From contig JAJZUT010000008.1 of NCBI GenBank assembly GCA_021847105.1, positions 120,993 to 184,992 on the forward strand: 64,000 bases of DNA, read 5' to 3'. The notes under the pieces are model-generated. The model did not search any database. It saw only the letters and a program-made list of their open reading frames with translations, and was not told the DNA's origin. This stretch comes from Pseudomonadota bacterium. GTDB taxonomy: Bacteria > Pseudomonadota > Gammaproteobacteria > Steroidobacterales > Steroidobacteraceae. This document shows positions 29,940 through 39,949 of this stretch, piece after piece. A program made the translations under genes and the position numbers. Every line of letters starts with the position of its first letter. Position 1 is the stretch's first letter.

Positions 29940-30634
29940 CGAGTCATTTCCTCCTCGGTACTGTCGGCCAATCCATCTGTTGACGGTACTGTACGCCGAG
30001 ACGCCCCGAATTCCCATCGCTCTGGCGCATTGCGCGCTGCAGACACTTCTCTCGTGCCGGCGGAAGCTGCGCGACTCTCTAGCTATTTCCATGCCATTCG
30101 CCACTCTCATGCCGCGCAGGAACCCGCTCGACAGCCTCACACCGGACCCGTGCAAGCTGCCATGGACGACCCGCAGAGTGCGCCCGGTCAGCGCGCGGAT
30201 TCCCCGAGGCACCTGCAAATGTTACTGAGATCTGCGAACCTCAAAACCGTCGCGGTGAACGTCCGCACCGCAAACCACGCCAGCGCACTGCAGAGCGCCG
30301 TACACGTGTGCCACCAGGGATTCGATTACCGCCCCAATCCGCGCACCACCGCGCTGAGTTCGATTGCATGCATTCTGATCCGCCGCCACCCGCCCCCTCT
30401 GAACGGCTCACCACGCTTCACGCCCGACGCCATCGGTCAAAATCGGGTCGCCAGAGTTCAAGCCGCAGAGTCGTTCATGCGCTACGCTCTTTGGCGAGCA
30501 CAGGAACAGGCGATCTTGATCGCCGAGGTGCGGCTACCCGCTTTCAGCATAATCACTCGAATCGCTGGCAGCGAAATCGCGTATACAGGACAGGTCACGC
30601 ATCTCAATTCTCGTTTATTCACTGGAGTTCACTC
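29940..30634. other. Long divergent intergenic region
   Basis: About 695 nt between the hydrolase and the TonB receptor. Several frames run through it, but none has a start signal or family sequence. A regulatory RNA or long leader for the receptor is possible, but nothing I can see proves it. Confidence 0.5.
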
Positions 30635-33271
30635 ATGCGGCGCAACAGCCTGCTCTCGCGCACAGTGGCTGGAATTCTCGGCGTTTCGGCAATGCACGCG
30701 GCCCTTGCTGCCACTCCGGCAGCCCCCTCGATCCAGGATTCGTCGAAGCTGCAAGAGGTCATCGTCACTGCCACCCGCCGCGCGCGGAACATTCAAGACG
30801 TGCCGATCACTATGCAGGCCCTCACGGGTCGTACCCTGCGCAACCTTCATGTCGGGACACTTTCCGATTACATCAAGTACGTGCCGAACGTCACGATCGC
30901 ATCACTCGGCCCCGGACAAGCCAATCTCTTCATGCGCGGCCTCTCGCTCGGTGTCGGCGGACCGCAGGCGGCGGGCGCTGTCGGCCAATTCCCGAACGTC
31001 GCGGTATACATTGACAATGAGTCGACCGAACTGCCCGACCGGCAGCTCGACGTCTACGCGGTAGACCTGCAGCGCATCGAGGTTCTCGAGGGACCACAAG
31101 GGACTCTGTTCGGTGCCGGCGCTCAAGCGGGCGTGATTCGCTATATCACCAATAAGCCACGCCTCGACACCTTCCAGGGTATCGTCAACGCCGGCTACGG
31201 TGTCACCGCACACGGCGACCCGAACACCAATGTCAACGCCGTTCTGAACCTGCCCCTAATCGAGGGCCGGCTGGCCGCACGACTCGTGATATTCAGCGAT
31301 AACCGCGGCGGTTACATCAATAATCTGCCGGCAACATTCACGCGCAGCGGAACTGATCTCGGATTGGCGCTGGAGAACGGCGGCGTCGTACCGACGAACA
31401 GCGTGTCGATCAATAACTACCAGATCGCCGCAAACCACATTAACCCGGTCACATACAAAGGCGGCCGCGCCTCTCTACTCTGGAAGATTAACGACAACTG
31501 GAACGCCCTGCTCGAGCAGACGTACCAGACAATGAATGCACAAGGTGTATTTTACGAGATGCCCTTCGGGTCCGAAGGCACCGTGCTCAGCGCATCCGGT
31601 GTGCCGAGCGGCGGCCAGCCACTGCCGCCCCTGTCGGTCAACCTGTTCGCACCCGCTTACGACAACGACCGCTTTGAAAACACCGCGCTTACGGTCCACG
31701 GCAAAGCGGGCCCACTGAGCGTGGTGTATGCCGGCTCCTACCTGTCGCGGGACATTCAGTCTCAAGGTGACTACACGAATTACGCGCGCGGCCGGTACGG
31801 CTACTACTACCAGTGCACAGGTGTTTCCTATTCCGCCTCACACGGCAACGCGAATGCCACCTGCTACTCCCCGGCGCAGACATGGAACGACTCGGAACAC
31901 AACACGCATCTCAGCCAGGAATTGCGCATCAGCACGCCGAATGATTGGCGCCTGAGGGGCCTCGCCGGCGTATTCTACGAAGACGACAAAATTTACGACA
32001 CGACGAACTGGCTGTACCGCAGCGTTCCGCAGTGCGCCCCCACCGGCCCCACGTCGAACTGCTTCCTGCCGATCGGCCCACGACCCGGTCAATCGGCGAA
32101 TCAGCCCGGGTTGCGCAATTCTTCGACTGCATTCACGGACGACTATCAGCGCACCTTCATTCAGAAGGCGGCTTATACGTCGGTGAGCTTCGACATCGTA
32201 CCGAACGTCCTGACCATTACCGGCGGGATTCGTTATTTCGACATGTACGATGCCGTCGCCGGCGGTGACGTCGGAAGCTTCGGCTGCAAGCAGTTTTCTC
32301 CGACATCATATTTCGGGCGCTGCCTGCATTCGAACGGCGTGAACCTCAATCTGCAGACGCCGAACAGCCAGGTGCTCACCGGCCACCTCGGGCGGGCGAA
32401 TCTGACATGGCACATCACACCGGACGTGATGGTCTATTACACATATTCGCAGGGCTACCGACCCGGAACGTTCAATCGTGGCGCGATCAAGCTGCTGCCC
32501 GATGCCAACGGCGTTGCACAGTACATTACGCCCAAGGACGACGGTTCGGACCTGTTGACGAACAATGAGATCGGCTGGAAGAGCGAGTGGCTACATCACC
32601 ACGTACTGGTGGATGGCGCGCTCTACCAGGAAAACTGGGACAATGTTCAGACTGGGCTGTTCTGCCCGTCCTGCGGCTTCGGCAACGTGAGCTTCCAGAC
32701 GAACGGTCCCTTCTATCGGGTGCGAGGCGCGGAGATACAGTTCGCTGCGCACGTACTGCGCGGACTGTCTGTTCAGGGCTCCGCTGCCTGGAACAGCAGC
32801 AGCCTGACGAACTCTCCGGCTCTGATCGACAACAACCCGGCGAGCCCGAATTTCGGCAAGCCGATCACCACCCGTTATGTCCAGGGCCAGGCCTATCCGG
32901 TGGCCAACGTCTACGGCACCCCCGGCAGTCCGCTTGCCTTCTCTCCGCCGTTCGAGGCGAACATGCGGGCGCGGTACAACTGGCTCATCGGCTCGTACAT
33001 GCCGTTCGTGGAGTTCGGATTCCAGCACCAGGCCCATACCCACTCAGCGACTGGCTACCTGACAACCTACGACCAGCCGGGCTGGACGACGTTTGATGCA
33101 TCCGTGGGTGTATCAAAAGATGACTGGACCGTGACGTTGTACAGCACCAATCTCACCAATGTGAACAAGAGCCTGTTCACCAGCACCTCGCAGTTCATCT
33201 TGACTGAGACGCCGATGCGGCCGCGCGTAATCGAGCTGACGGTCCATTACAGCTTCTCGCGTCACGAATAG
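30635..33271 (+). CDS. TonB-dependent receptor
   Basis: An 878-residue outer-membrane receptor. The ATG at 30635 has GGAG 7 nt upstream and starts a signal peptide ending ALAA near residue 25. The TonB box region LQEVIVTATRR is at about 39-49, followed by the plug (DVPITMQALTG; SLGVGGPQAAGAVGQ; VAVYIDNE; RIEVLEGPQGTLFGAGAQAGVIRYIT) and a 22-strand-type barrel ending ELTVHYSFSRHE with a terminal aromatic strand. Loops hold Cys pairs (CTGVSYSASHGNANATC; CPSCG). The substrate is not evident, and no iron-related genes are nearby. A strong hairpin follows 22 nt after the stop. Confidence 0.92.
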   Translation: MRRNSLLSRTVAGILGVSAMHAALAATPAAPSIQDSSKLQEVIVTATRRARNIQDVPITMQALTGRTLRNLHVGTLSDYIKYVPNVTIASLGPGQANLFMRGLSLGVGGPQAAGAVGQFPNVAVYIDNESTELPDRQLDVYAVDLQRIEVLEGPQGTLFGAGAQAGVIRYITNKPRLDTFQGIVNAGYGVTAHGDPNTNVNAVLNLPLIEGRLAARLVIFSDNRGGYINNLPATFTRSGTDLGLALENGGVVPTNSVSINNYQIAANHINPVTYKGGRASLLWKINDNWNALLEQTYQTMNAQGVFYEMPFGSEGTVLSASGVPSGGQPLPPLSVNLFAPAYDNDRFENTALTVHGKAGPLSVVYAGSYLSRDIQSQGDYTNYARGRYGYYYQCTGVSYSASHGNANATCYSPAQTWNDSEHNTHLSQELRISTPNDWRLRGLAGVFYEDDKIYDTTNWLYRSVPQCAPTGPTSNCFLPIGPRPGQSANQPGLRNSSTAFTDDYQRTFIQKAAYTSVSFDIVPNVLTITGGIRYFDMYDAVAGGDVGSFGCKQFSPTSYFGRCLHSNGVNLNLQTPNSQVLTGHLGRANLTWHITPDVMVYYTYSQGYRPGTFNRGAIKLLPDANGVAQYITPKDDGSDLLTNNEIGWKSEWLHHHVLVDGALYQENWDNVQTGLFCPSCGFGNVSFQTNGPFYRVRGAEIQFAAHVLRGLSVQGSAAWNSSSLTNSPALIDNNPASPNFGKPITTRYVQGQAYPVANVYGTPGSPLAFSPPFEANMRARYNWLIGSYMPFVEFGFQHQAHTHSATGYLTTYDQPGWTTFDASVGVSKDDWTVTLYSTNLTNVNKSLFTSTSQFILTETPMRPRVIELTVHYSFSRHE

Positions 33272-33293
33272 ATCGGGAAATCGAGCCTCGGAC

Positions 33294-33325
33294 CTCGCGC
33301 CCCGCCTAGACCGGCGGGGCGCGAG
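33294..33325 (+). terminator. GC-rich hairpin after the TonB receptor gene
   Basis: Arms CTCGCGCCCCGCC (33294-33306) and GGCGGGGCGCGAG (33313-33325) pair perfectly over 13 bp around a 6-nt loop. It lies between the receptor and the reductase gene on the same strand. No T-run follows, so it is a terminator-like or mRNA 3'-end structure, not a canonical intrinsic terminator. Confidence 0.65.
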
Positions 33326-33388
33326 CCTCTCGCCACGGCGGGCAACGTCAGGGCATAATCGATGGACACCTCCCGGAGGGGAACTGCC

Positions 33389-34417
33389 ATGGCTGTTTTG
33401 ATGAATCGACGCGTCGTGCTTTCCGCCCGCCCTCGCGGTGCACCGACGCTCAGCGACTTCCAGCTGCTGGAATCCGCACTCCCGCAGCCGGAGGCCGGGC
33501 AGGTACTGCTGCGGACGGTATTTCTCTCGCTCGACCCGTACATGCGCGGCAGGATGAACGATTCTCCATCCTATGCACCGCCCGTCGCGCTCGGTGACGT
33601 CATGGTCGGCGGCACCGTGAGCCGGATCGAGATTTCACGCCATCCATCCTTCAAGCCGGGCGATTGGGTAGTCGGCAATTCGGGCTGGCAGTCTCACACG
33701 CTCTCCGATGGCAGCGATATCCTCCCTCTGGACAGTCGGATCGCACATCCCTCGCATGCACTCGGTGTTCTCGGTATGCCGGGATTCACCGCCTACCATG
33801 GTCTGTTGAACATCGGTCGACCGAAGCAAGACGAGACTTTGGTCGTAGCTTCGGCGGTGGGCGCGGTGGGCGCGGTGGTCGGTCAGATTGGACGCATTAA
33901 GGGAGCCCGGACAGTTGGCATCGCCGGAGGCGCGGACAAGTGCCGATACGCGATTGAATCACTCGGCTTCGATGCCTGCATCGATCACCGCGCGACCGAT
34001 TTCCCCGCCCAGTTGGCTGCAGCGGCCCCGAACGGGATCGACGTGTACTTCGAGAACGTCGGAGGCGCGGTCCTTCAGGCCGTGCTACCGCTGCTGAACC
34101 TCGGTGCACGTATTCCCGTATGCGGCTTGATTGCGCATTACAACGACACTGAGCTACCGACCGGTCCAGATCGTGTTCCGCTGCTTATGCGGCAGGTCCT
34201 CACGCGCCGCCTCCTCGTGCAGGGTTTCTTGATTTTCGATCATTTCGCCACCGGACGGGAATCATTTCTCGCGGACATGAGCGCCTGGGTTGAGCAGGGG
34301 CGCGTTAAAGTCCACGAGGAAATTGTCCATGGCCTTGGCAATGCCCCGCAGGGCCTGATCGATCTGCTCGCAGGCCGACACTTTGGCAAGGTAGTCGTGC
34401 AGGTCAGTGAGCCGTAG
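33389..34417 (+). CDS. NADP-dependent medium-chain oxidoreductase (CurA/LTB4DH-like)
   Basis: A 342-residue zinc-free medium-chain reductase. Family segments are VFLSLDPYMRGRM near 50, DVMVGGTVSRIE near 75, and the cofactor site ASAVGAVGAVVGQIGRIKGARTVGIAGG near 150-177. VYFENVGG and RIPVCGLIAHYN follow. It resembles curcumin reductase and leukotriene B4 dehydrogenase, which reduce α,β-unsaturated carbonyls with NADPH. The ATG at 33389 has GGAGG upstream. It lies 117 nt after the TonB receptor behind a strong hairpin, so it is probably transcribed on its own. The natural substrate is not known. Confidence 0.9.
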   Translation: MAVLMNRRVVLSARPRGAPTLSDFQLLESALPQPEAGQVLLRTVFLSLDPYMRGRMNDSPSYAPPVALGDVMVGGTVSRIEISRHPSFKPGDWVVGNSGWQSHTLSDGSDILPLDSRIAHPSHALGVLGMPGFTAYHGLLNIGRPKQDETLVVASAVGAVGAVVGQIGRIKGARTVGIAGGADKCRYAIESLGFDACIDHRATDFPAQLAAAAPNGIDVYFENVGGAVLQAVLPLLNLGARIPVCGLIAHYNDTELPTGPDRVPLLMRQVLTRRLLVQGFLIFDHFATGRESFLADMSAWVEQGRVKVHEEIVHGLGNAPQGLIDLLAGRHFGKVVVQVSEP

Positions 34418-34469
34418 CGGGCCTCGACCGCCCGGCGGAAAGCCCAGAGATGGAGACGCAGCCCTTCAA

Positions 34470-36083
34470 CTAGAGCGACGACCCAGCAGCGAAATCTGAC
34501 TCGACGGCCTCGATGAGGGTTGGTCCGTTGCGGCTGAGCGCATCACGCACAGCCTCTTTCAGAGCCGTTGCGCCGCGCGCCCTCACCCCTTCGGCCCCAA
34601 ACGCCCGCGCGAGTGCTGCAAAATCAGGGTTGCGAGCCACGACGCCCACGGGAGGAATTCCAGAGGCCTGCATGTCGTCGCGGATCTGACCGAGAGCAGC
34701 GTTGTTCCAGATCACAACCGGCAAAGACATCTGCAACTCGACAGCACTCATCAACTCTTGCAGCGTGAATTGCACTCCGTAATCCCCGGCAAGCGCGATG
34801 ATGCAGCGCTCCGGATCAGCGATCTTTGCGCCGATTGCGGCCGGCAAAGCGAAGCCTAGAGCACCATAACCGCAGGGATGAAACCAGCTTCCCGGGCGGT
34901 CGGTGTCATAGGCGTAATTGCCCAGGTAGGCGATCTGCGTCTGATCGCTGAAGACGACCCCATCGTCCGGAACTCCCTCACGGATGGCCTGCAACGCGAC
35001 GAGCCGAGCACGCTCGGATCCGCGTAGCGACCGCTCGATCTCGGCACGGTGGACGCTGGCGGCCCCGGCCTCGGTCCGCCAGCCGCAGCGCCGCCGCAGG
35101 GGAGCTAGGATGGCCTCCAGAGCGGCACGCGCATCGCCCAATACTGGCACCTGCGCGCCGTAGTGGTCCGAAAGCTTGCTGGGATCGAGATCGATACGAA
35201 TCAGCTGCCCACCGATCGGCAAGCGCGTCCCGGTATAAAAATCAGTCTCGGACAGCTCCGTGCCGACGGCCACGACCACGTCGGCTGCGGCAACGATCGA
35301 CTGAGTGTGTCGATACGGAAGCGACGCACCAAGGCAAGCCGGATGACTCTCAGGGAGCACTCCCTTGCCCGCCGTCGTCGTCACCACGTAGCCGTCGAGC
35401 AGGTCGACAAGCCGCTGCAGCGGCTCAGCCGCTCCACGCGCACCGCCACCGACAATGACGAGCGGGCGCTGCGCCGCGGCGAGCAAGGCGGACGCTTTGG
35501 AAATTGCTTCGGGGGTCGGGACAGCGGGAGCCTGAAAATCCGCAAATCGCTCGGCCGTCAATTGCGTCGACTCGGCCAGCAGATCGAGCGGAATCTGCAG
35601 ATAGCCCGGGCGGGCGCGGCCCGTACGAAACGAGGCGAATATCGCTCGCAGATGGTCGCGCACGTCCTCAGCAGAGTACGCCGTACGCGCCACTGCCGCC
35701 ACGCCAGCCCCGAGCGCGAGCTGATCGGGCAACTCGTGCAGCACACCCCAACCCTTGCCGAGCGAACTGCGTACCGGAGCACTGGCGATGACGAGCAGCG
35801 GAACGGAATCCGAATACGCCTGCGCAACGGCCGTCAAGGCATTGGTCATCCCGGGCCCAGAGATGACAAACGCAGCAGCCGGCCGGCCGCTCAAGCGGGC
35901 ATGGCCATCTGCCGCAAAACCCGCATTCTGCTCGTGACGGACCAGAACGTGACGCATGCCGGTCGCGGCCAGTCCGCGATACAACTCCAGCGTGTGCACG
36001 CCCGGCACCCCAAAGACCACATCAATGCCATTCGCTGCCAGCAGCTCCACCACATAGCAACCAACAGTCGACGTGATACTCAT
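34470..36083 (-). CDS. aruI: ThDP-dependent 2-ketoarginine decarboxylase (AruI-like)
   Basis: A 537-residue thiamine-diphosphate enzyme of the acetolactate-synthase fold. The N-terminal domain has FGVPGVHTLELYRG and the catalytic glutamate Glu51 in RHEQNAGF. The middle domain has VIVGGGARGA, and the C-terminal domain shows the ThDP/metal motif ALAGDYGVQFTLQEL with NNAALGQI. It lies back to back with an AruH-type aminotransferase gene across 48 nt. In Pseudomonas, AruH makes 2-ketoarginine from arginine and pyruvate, and AruI decarboxylates it to 4-guanidinobutanal. The pairing, more than the sequence alone, gives the specific call; acetolactate synthase is the fallback. The start at MSITSTVG follows family alignment, as its Shine-Dalgarno is weak. 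Confidence 0.85.
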   Translation of the reverse strand: MSITSTVGCYVVELLAANGIDVVFGVPGVHTLELYRGLAATGMRHVLVRHEQNAGFAADGHARLSGRPAAAFVISGPGMTNALTAVAQAYSDSVPLLVIASAPVRSSLGKGWGVLHELPDQLALGAGVAAVARTAYSAEDVRDHLRAIFASFRTGRARPGYLQIPLDLLAESTQLTAERFADFQAPAVPTPEAISKASALLAAAQRPLVIVGGGARGAAEPLQRLVDLLDGYVVTTTAGKGVLPESHPACLGASLPYRHTQSIVAAADVVVAVGTELSETDFYTGTRLPIGGQLIRIDLDPSKLSDHYGAQVPVLGDARAALEAILAPLRRRCGWRTEAGAASVHRAEIERSLRGSERARLVALQAIREGVPDDGVVFSDQTQIAYLGNYAYDTDRPGSWFHPCGYGALGFALPAAIGAKIADPERCIIALAGDYGVQFTLQELMSAVELQMSLPVVIWNNAALGQIRDDMQASGIPPVGVVARNPDFAALARAFGAEGVRARGATALKEAVRDALSRNGPTLIEAVESDFAAGSSL

Positions 36084-36131
36084 ATCGCTTTGAAAATTGA
36101 CACGTACCTGTAAAAAAAGCAAGCTGCAAAC

Positions 36132-37298
36132 ATGAGGTATTCTCCACTTGTTACTCGCATAAGCGGCGACGGCGCCGACGCCTGGATCACGCATTATCAG
36201 GCGGCTGCTGCCCGGGCTCGGGGTGAGGATGTCATCCTCCTCAGCGTCGGGGATCCCGAGCTGCCACTCTTGCCTGCAGTGCTCGATCGAGCCATCGAGC
36301 GACTACGCGCCGGCGACGTCCATTACACGCCGGCATCGGGCCGACGGCCTCTCCTCGAGGCCATTGCCCAGGCCCACGGTGCACGAACCGGGCAGGCTGT
36401 CAGCGCGGATAACGTAGTCTTCCTCGCCGGTGCACAAAATGCGCTGTTCACTGCCTCGATGTGTGTGGCGGGCAGTGGCGATGAAGTCATAACGTTCGAT
36501 CCGATGTACGCAACGTATCCGGCGACGATCGAGGTCTCCGGTGCTCACATGGTACGCGTCCCGACTGCGACGGGATTTCGACCGGACATTTCTGCCCTAG
36601 AGGCGCAAATCACACCCCGGACTCGCGCAATTCTCTGGGCAAGTCCGAGCAACCCCAGCGGAGTCATTTTCAATCAAGAGGAACTCGAGGCGATCGGACG
36701 AATCGCCCGGCGCCACGACCTGTGGCTGATCTGCGATCAGGTGTATGCAGGGCTCGCTCCGAACGGCCGCGTACCCTGCCTCGCCGCAACGCTCCCTGAG
36801 CGGGTCGTGACCCTAGGCAGCCTGTCGAAATCCCATGCGATGCCCGGACTTCGCGCCGGATGGCTCGTCGGGCCAATAGAACTCGCGCGGCACGCGCAGT
36901 CACTCGCCATGTGCATGCTGTTCGGACTTCCCGGGTTCATCCAGGAAGCAGCGCTGACCGCACTGTCGCTGGCGCCTGAGGCGGAGAGCCGCATCCGGGA
37001 CCTCTGCAATTCACGCCGTGAGACCATGCTGGCGGAGTTGAAGGACATTCCAGGGATTCAAGCCATACCGCCCGAGGCCGGCATGTTCATGCTCGTGGAC
37101 GTATCTGGCACTGGTATGAGCGCATACGACTTCATGCGCGCACTGTATGAGCGTGAGCGCGTCTCAGTGATGGACGGAGCAGCGTTCGGCAAGCGGACGA
37201 GCCGGTTCGTGCGCATCTGCTTCGCCACAGAGGAGGCAACCATCAGAATGGCGTGTGAGCGGATTCGGCGCTTTTGCGAGGAACGAGTGCTGCGCTGA
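36132..37298 (+). CDS. aruH: Arginine:pyruvate aminotransferase (AruH-like)
   Basis: A 388-residue class I/II PLP aminotransferase. It begins MRYSPLVTRISGDGADAWI, very like AruH of Pseudomonas aeruginosa (also MRYS...RIAGDGAAAW). It has LLSVGDPELP, VFLAGAQNALF, ILWASPSNPSGV, ICDQVYAG and the PLP lysine at residue 233 in SLSKSHAMPG. The last part, PEAGMFMLVDVSGTG and VRICFATEE, is typical. With the adjacent decarboxylase it forms the arginine transaminase pathway. Its 3' end overlaps the permease gene on the other strand by 56 nt. A TTGACA at 36097-36102 could be its -35 element, but no good -10 follows. Confidence 0.88.
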   Translation: MRYSPLVTRISGDGADAWITHYQAAAARARGEDVILLSVGDPELPLLPAVLDRAIERLRAGDVHYTPASGRRPLLEAIAQAHGARTGQAVSADNVVFLAGAQNALFTASMCVAGSGDEVITFDPMYATYPATIEVSGAHMVRVPTATGFRPDISALEAQITPRTRAILWASPSNPSGVIFNQEELEAIGRIARRHDLWLICDQVYAGLAPNGRVPCLAATLPERVVTLGSLSKSHAMPGLRAGWLVGPIELARHAQSLAMCMLFGLPGFIQEAALTALSLAPEAESRIRDLCNSRRETMLAELKDIPGIQAIPPEAGMFMLVDVSGTGMSAYDFMRALYERERVSVMDGAAFGKRTSRFVRICFATEEATIRMACERIRRFCEERVLR

Positions 37299-38733
37299 GC
37301 CGGGAGTGCCGTCTGCCGTAGAGCGCATAAATGAGCAGTCCCAGCGCCGTCCAGACCACGAGCCGGATCCAGGTCCCCGCTGGTAGGCTCAGCATGAGAG
37401 CGAGGCAGCTGAGCAGCCCCAGAGCCGGGATGACCGGTACCCAAGGCGTGCGGAATGGCCGATGGGCATCAGGGGCGATGCGCCGCAAAACGATCACACC
37501 GGCACACACGACGGCAAAGGCAAGCAGCGTGCCGATCGAGATGAGTTCCCCGAGCAGTTCCAGCGGCAACAGCCCCGCCATTACCGCTGCGGCGGCCCCT
37601 GTACACACCGTCGCCAGGTAGGGAATTCCTGCCGCACGGCTCAATCGCCCGAACGCCGGTGGCAACAGCCCGTCACGGGCCATGGAATAGAAGATGCGCA
37701 CCTGACCGACAATACTCGCAAGAACGACTGACAGAAGTCCCGCAATCGCAACCACAGCCACGAGCGCGCGCAGATAGCCCAGCGATACCCCCACCTTCGT
37801 CAGCGCGAAGTAGAGCGGATCCGCCACGCCAAGCGACCGGTAATTCGCCAGACCCGTGATCACAAGGCTCACCCCGATGTACAGCACGGTACAGATCAGA
37901 AGCGATGCGAACAGGCTCAGTGGCACCGTTCTTTGGGGGTCGCGAGCTTCCTCGGCGAGCGTCGAAACGCCATCGAACCCAATATAGGCAAAGAACAGCG
38001 TGCCAGCCGCGCGCGCCACCCCTGACCACCCGAACTGGCCAAATTGACCCGTGTTACGCGGGATGAACGGCTGTAGATTGACAGCATGCACATGCTCGAC
38101 GCCAACAGCGATGATCAGGACCAGCGCGATCACCTTGGCCACCACGATCACCGTGTTCACCGCCGCGGAGGTGCGAGTGCCGGCGAGCGCAAGCACCGTG
38201 CAAGCGATGACGACGCACACCGCTGGCAAATCGATCCAGGCACCGCTGAGATACCACCGACCAGAAACACTGATTGCAAACGGTGAATGGATAAGGACCG
38301 GCGGTAAAGGCAGGCCGATAGAACCGAGCGCTGCGCTGGTGTACCCAGACCAGCTGATCGCCACCACCGAGGCGGAAAAAAGCCATTCGAGCACCAGGCT
38401 CCAGCCGACGATCCAGGCAACCCCTTCACCAAGGGTAACGAACGAATACGAATACGCGCTCCCAGAGATCGGCACCATCGCCGCGAACTCCGCATAGCAC
38501 AAGCCGGCAAAAAAACATGCGACGCTCGCCAGCACGAAGGCCAGCGAGACGGCAGGCCCAGCCTGGTGAGCCGCAACGTCGCCGGTGAGGGAAAAGATGC
38601 CGGCGCCGATGGTGCAGCCCACACCAAACGCAGTCAGGCCCACCACGCCGAGCGAGCGGCGCAAGCGGGGACCGGCCTCACCGTTCGCATCGGCCACGCT
38701 CATCTCGATCGTCTTGCGCGACCAGAATGCCAT
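37243..38733 (-). CDS. APC family amino acid permease, probable arginine transporter
   Basis: A 496-residue protein with about 12-14 membrane helices. FWSRKTIEMSVADANGEAG then LRRSLGVVGLTAFGVGCTIGAGIF is the start of the cationic-amino-acid-transporter branch of the APC superfamily. The consensus GCTIGAGIF and the FFAYIGFDGVSTLAEEARDPQRTVP motif are present. The start at 38733 follows the family; the frame extends further upstream without meaning. It is convergent with aruH, overlapping it by 56 nt. Placement beside aruHI suggests arginine or another cationic amino acid as substrate (inference). Confidence 0.88.
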   Translation of the reverse strand: MAFWSRKTIEMSVADANGEAGPRLRRSLGVVGLTAFGVGCTIGAGIFSLTGDVAAHQAGPAVSLAFVLASVACFFAGLCYAEFAAMVPISGSAYSYSFVTLGEGVAWIVGWSLVLEWLFSASVVAISWSGYTSAALGSIGLPLPPVLIHSPFAISVSGRWYLSGAWIDLPAVCVVIACTVLALAGTRTSAAVNTVIVVAKVIALVLIIAVGVEHVHAVNLQPFIPRNTGQFGQFGWSGVARAAGTLFFAYIGFDGVSTLAEEARDPQRTVPLSLFASLLICTVLYIGVSLVITGLANYRSLGVADPLYFALTKVGVSLGYLRALVAVVAIAGLLSVVLASIVGQVRIFYSMARDGLLPPAFGRLSRAAGIPYLATVCTGAAAAVMAGLLPLELLGELISIGTLLAFAVVCAGVIVLRRIAPDAHRPFRTPWVPVIPALGLLSCLALMLSLPAGTWIRLVVWTALGLLIYALYGRRHSRLSAALVPRKSAESAHTPF

Positions 38734-38970
38734 GTCGTCGTTTGGCCGCCCCGACGGCCGATGCCCCCCAACGGGCGAGCATCTCACGAGTAAGGATCAA
38801 GCGTCCAGATTGGCCGGGCACTGACTGCGCACATGAGCAGAAGCCTCATTGCACGCTCTACAGCACACTAACGGTGCTGCAGATCAAGGGAAATACTGTG
38901 TCCCTGACGTGCTGCAAAATAGCATTTAAGCACCCCCAGCCCGCGCGCTTCGGGCACACAGACTAGTCGA

Positions 38971-39384
38971 TCAGGTCATTGGGCGCTTCAACTTCCGGAG
39001 CAGCTTTTTCGTCAACAATCCGGGCCGGAACCACGCACAGGCCGCATCAAGGGTGTCGAATGCCGCCGCCTCACTCTCCCATTTAGGATCGCCGCCAGTC
39101 AGCTGCGGCATCGAGACCAGCGAATACTCGCTGATGAAAGTCCCGTCCGGCTTCTTATAAATTGCCGCACGATAGACGGCCGCCACCCCGACCGTCTGCG
39201 CCTCCACCAAAATTTCTCCGTCGAATTGGAGCGGACGCGCTTTGTGACCACTGTATACCGTGAAGTGGTGAATGGGCCCCAAAATGCCCGACCCGGGCGC
39301 CTGTGCACCCCGATCTCGAAGGCTCGAATTTAGGGAATTACTCACTGACTCTACCGACGAACGCCGGCTCTTGGACCGAAACAT
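38971..39384 (-). CDS. Hypothetical protein
   Basis: A 137-residue soluble protein. The middle reads HHFTVYSGHKARPLQFDGEI and VYRAAIYKKPDGTFISEYSL; the C-terminal region has AAAFDTLDAACAWFRPG and ends in basic KKLLRKLKRPM. No signal peptide or membrane segment. The first 30 residues are Ser/Arg-rich and may lie outside the true gene. I do not recognise the family. The regular β-strand pattern and ordinary composition favour a real gene. It lies alone between the permease start and a gene-poor stretch. Confidence 0.55.
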   Translation of the reverse strand: MFRSKSRRSSVESVSNSLNSSLRDRGAQAPGSGILGPIHHFTVYSGHKARPLQFDGEILVEAQTVGVAAVYRAAIYKKPDGTFISEYSLVSMPQLTGGDPKWESEAAAFDTLDAACAWFRPGLLTKKLLRKLKRPMT

Positions 39385-39949
39385 GACTGTCGTCTCACGG
39401 AACTTGGTTCAAGTTGCCCGCTGACACAGCGGTCAATGCATGGTCTTGACAACACAAAGTGTATCACACCCCGTGCCCACAGACCGCAAACCGTGGGCAC
39501 CGATCCTCCCGGCACGTGGTAAGCCCCCAGTGTGTCGGATCGGCGCAACAGAAATACGCTGCCGGGCATCGTGCGCAGCCCGCCTCGCTTAAGCTGACAC
39601 CGTCGCAGACCGGCATATCGGAACGACTGGACGCTCGAAAATTGATCACCGAACCGCTTAAAGCCACGCAGGGCTCGAAGCGCCCAATGACGACGCGGGT
39701 ACCGAGCACGTGAACCGAGGTACAGAGGGGCGCACCACCCTGAAACAGCGAAGAAAATAATCGCCCCAATTCAGGGCGGACAGTGAGCGCCGAGGCAATG
39801 CCCCAGCTGATTTAACAGAGGTGATTCCCTCGCAAGTCTGGTGGCTGAACCCGCCTTCGGCATGCGCAAGCGTCCCCGGGGGTTGCGGGAGCGCCTCTGC
39901 GACGGGCTATCCCATACGCTACGCGTCCGCCCGATCTGCGCGGCGACTG
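39385..39949. other. Intergenic stretch, no convincing gene
   Basis: About 565 nt, with somewhat lower GC than its surroundings near 39440-39780. A cysteine-rich frame runs on the minus strand at 39464-39769, but it lacks a start signal and family sequence. Confidence 0.5.

Noticed and set aside
39464..39769. Cysteine-rich 101-residue minus-strand frame
   Set aside because: The clustered cysteines looked zinc-finger-like, but spacing is irregular and there is no start signal or neighbour support.
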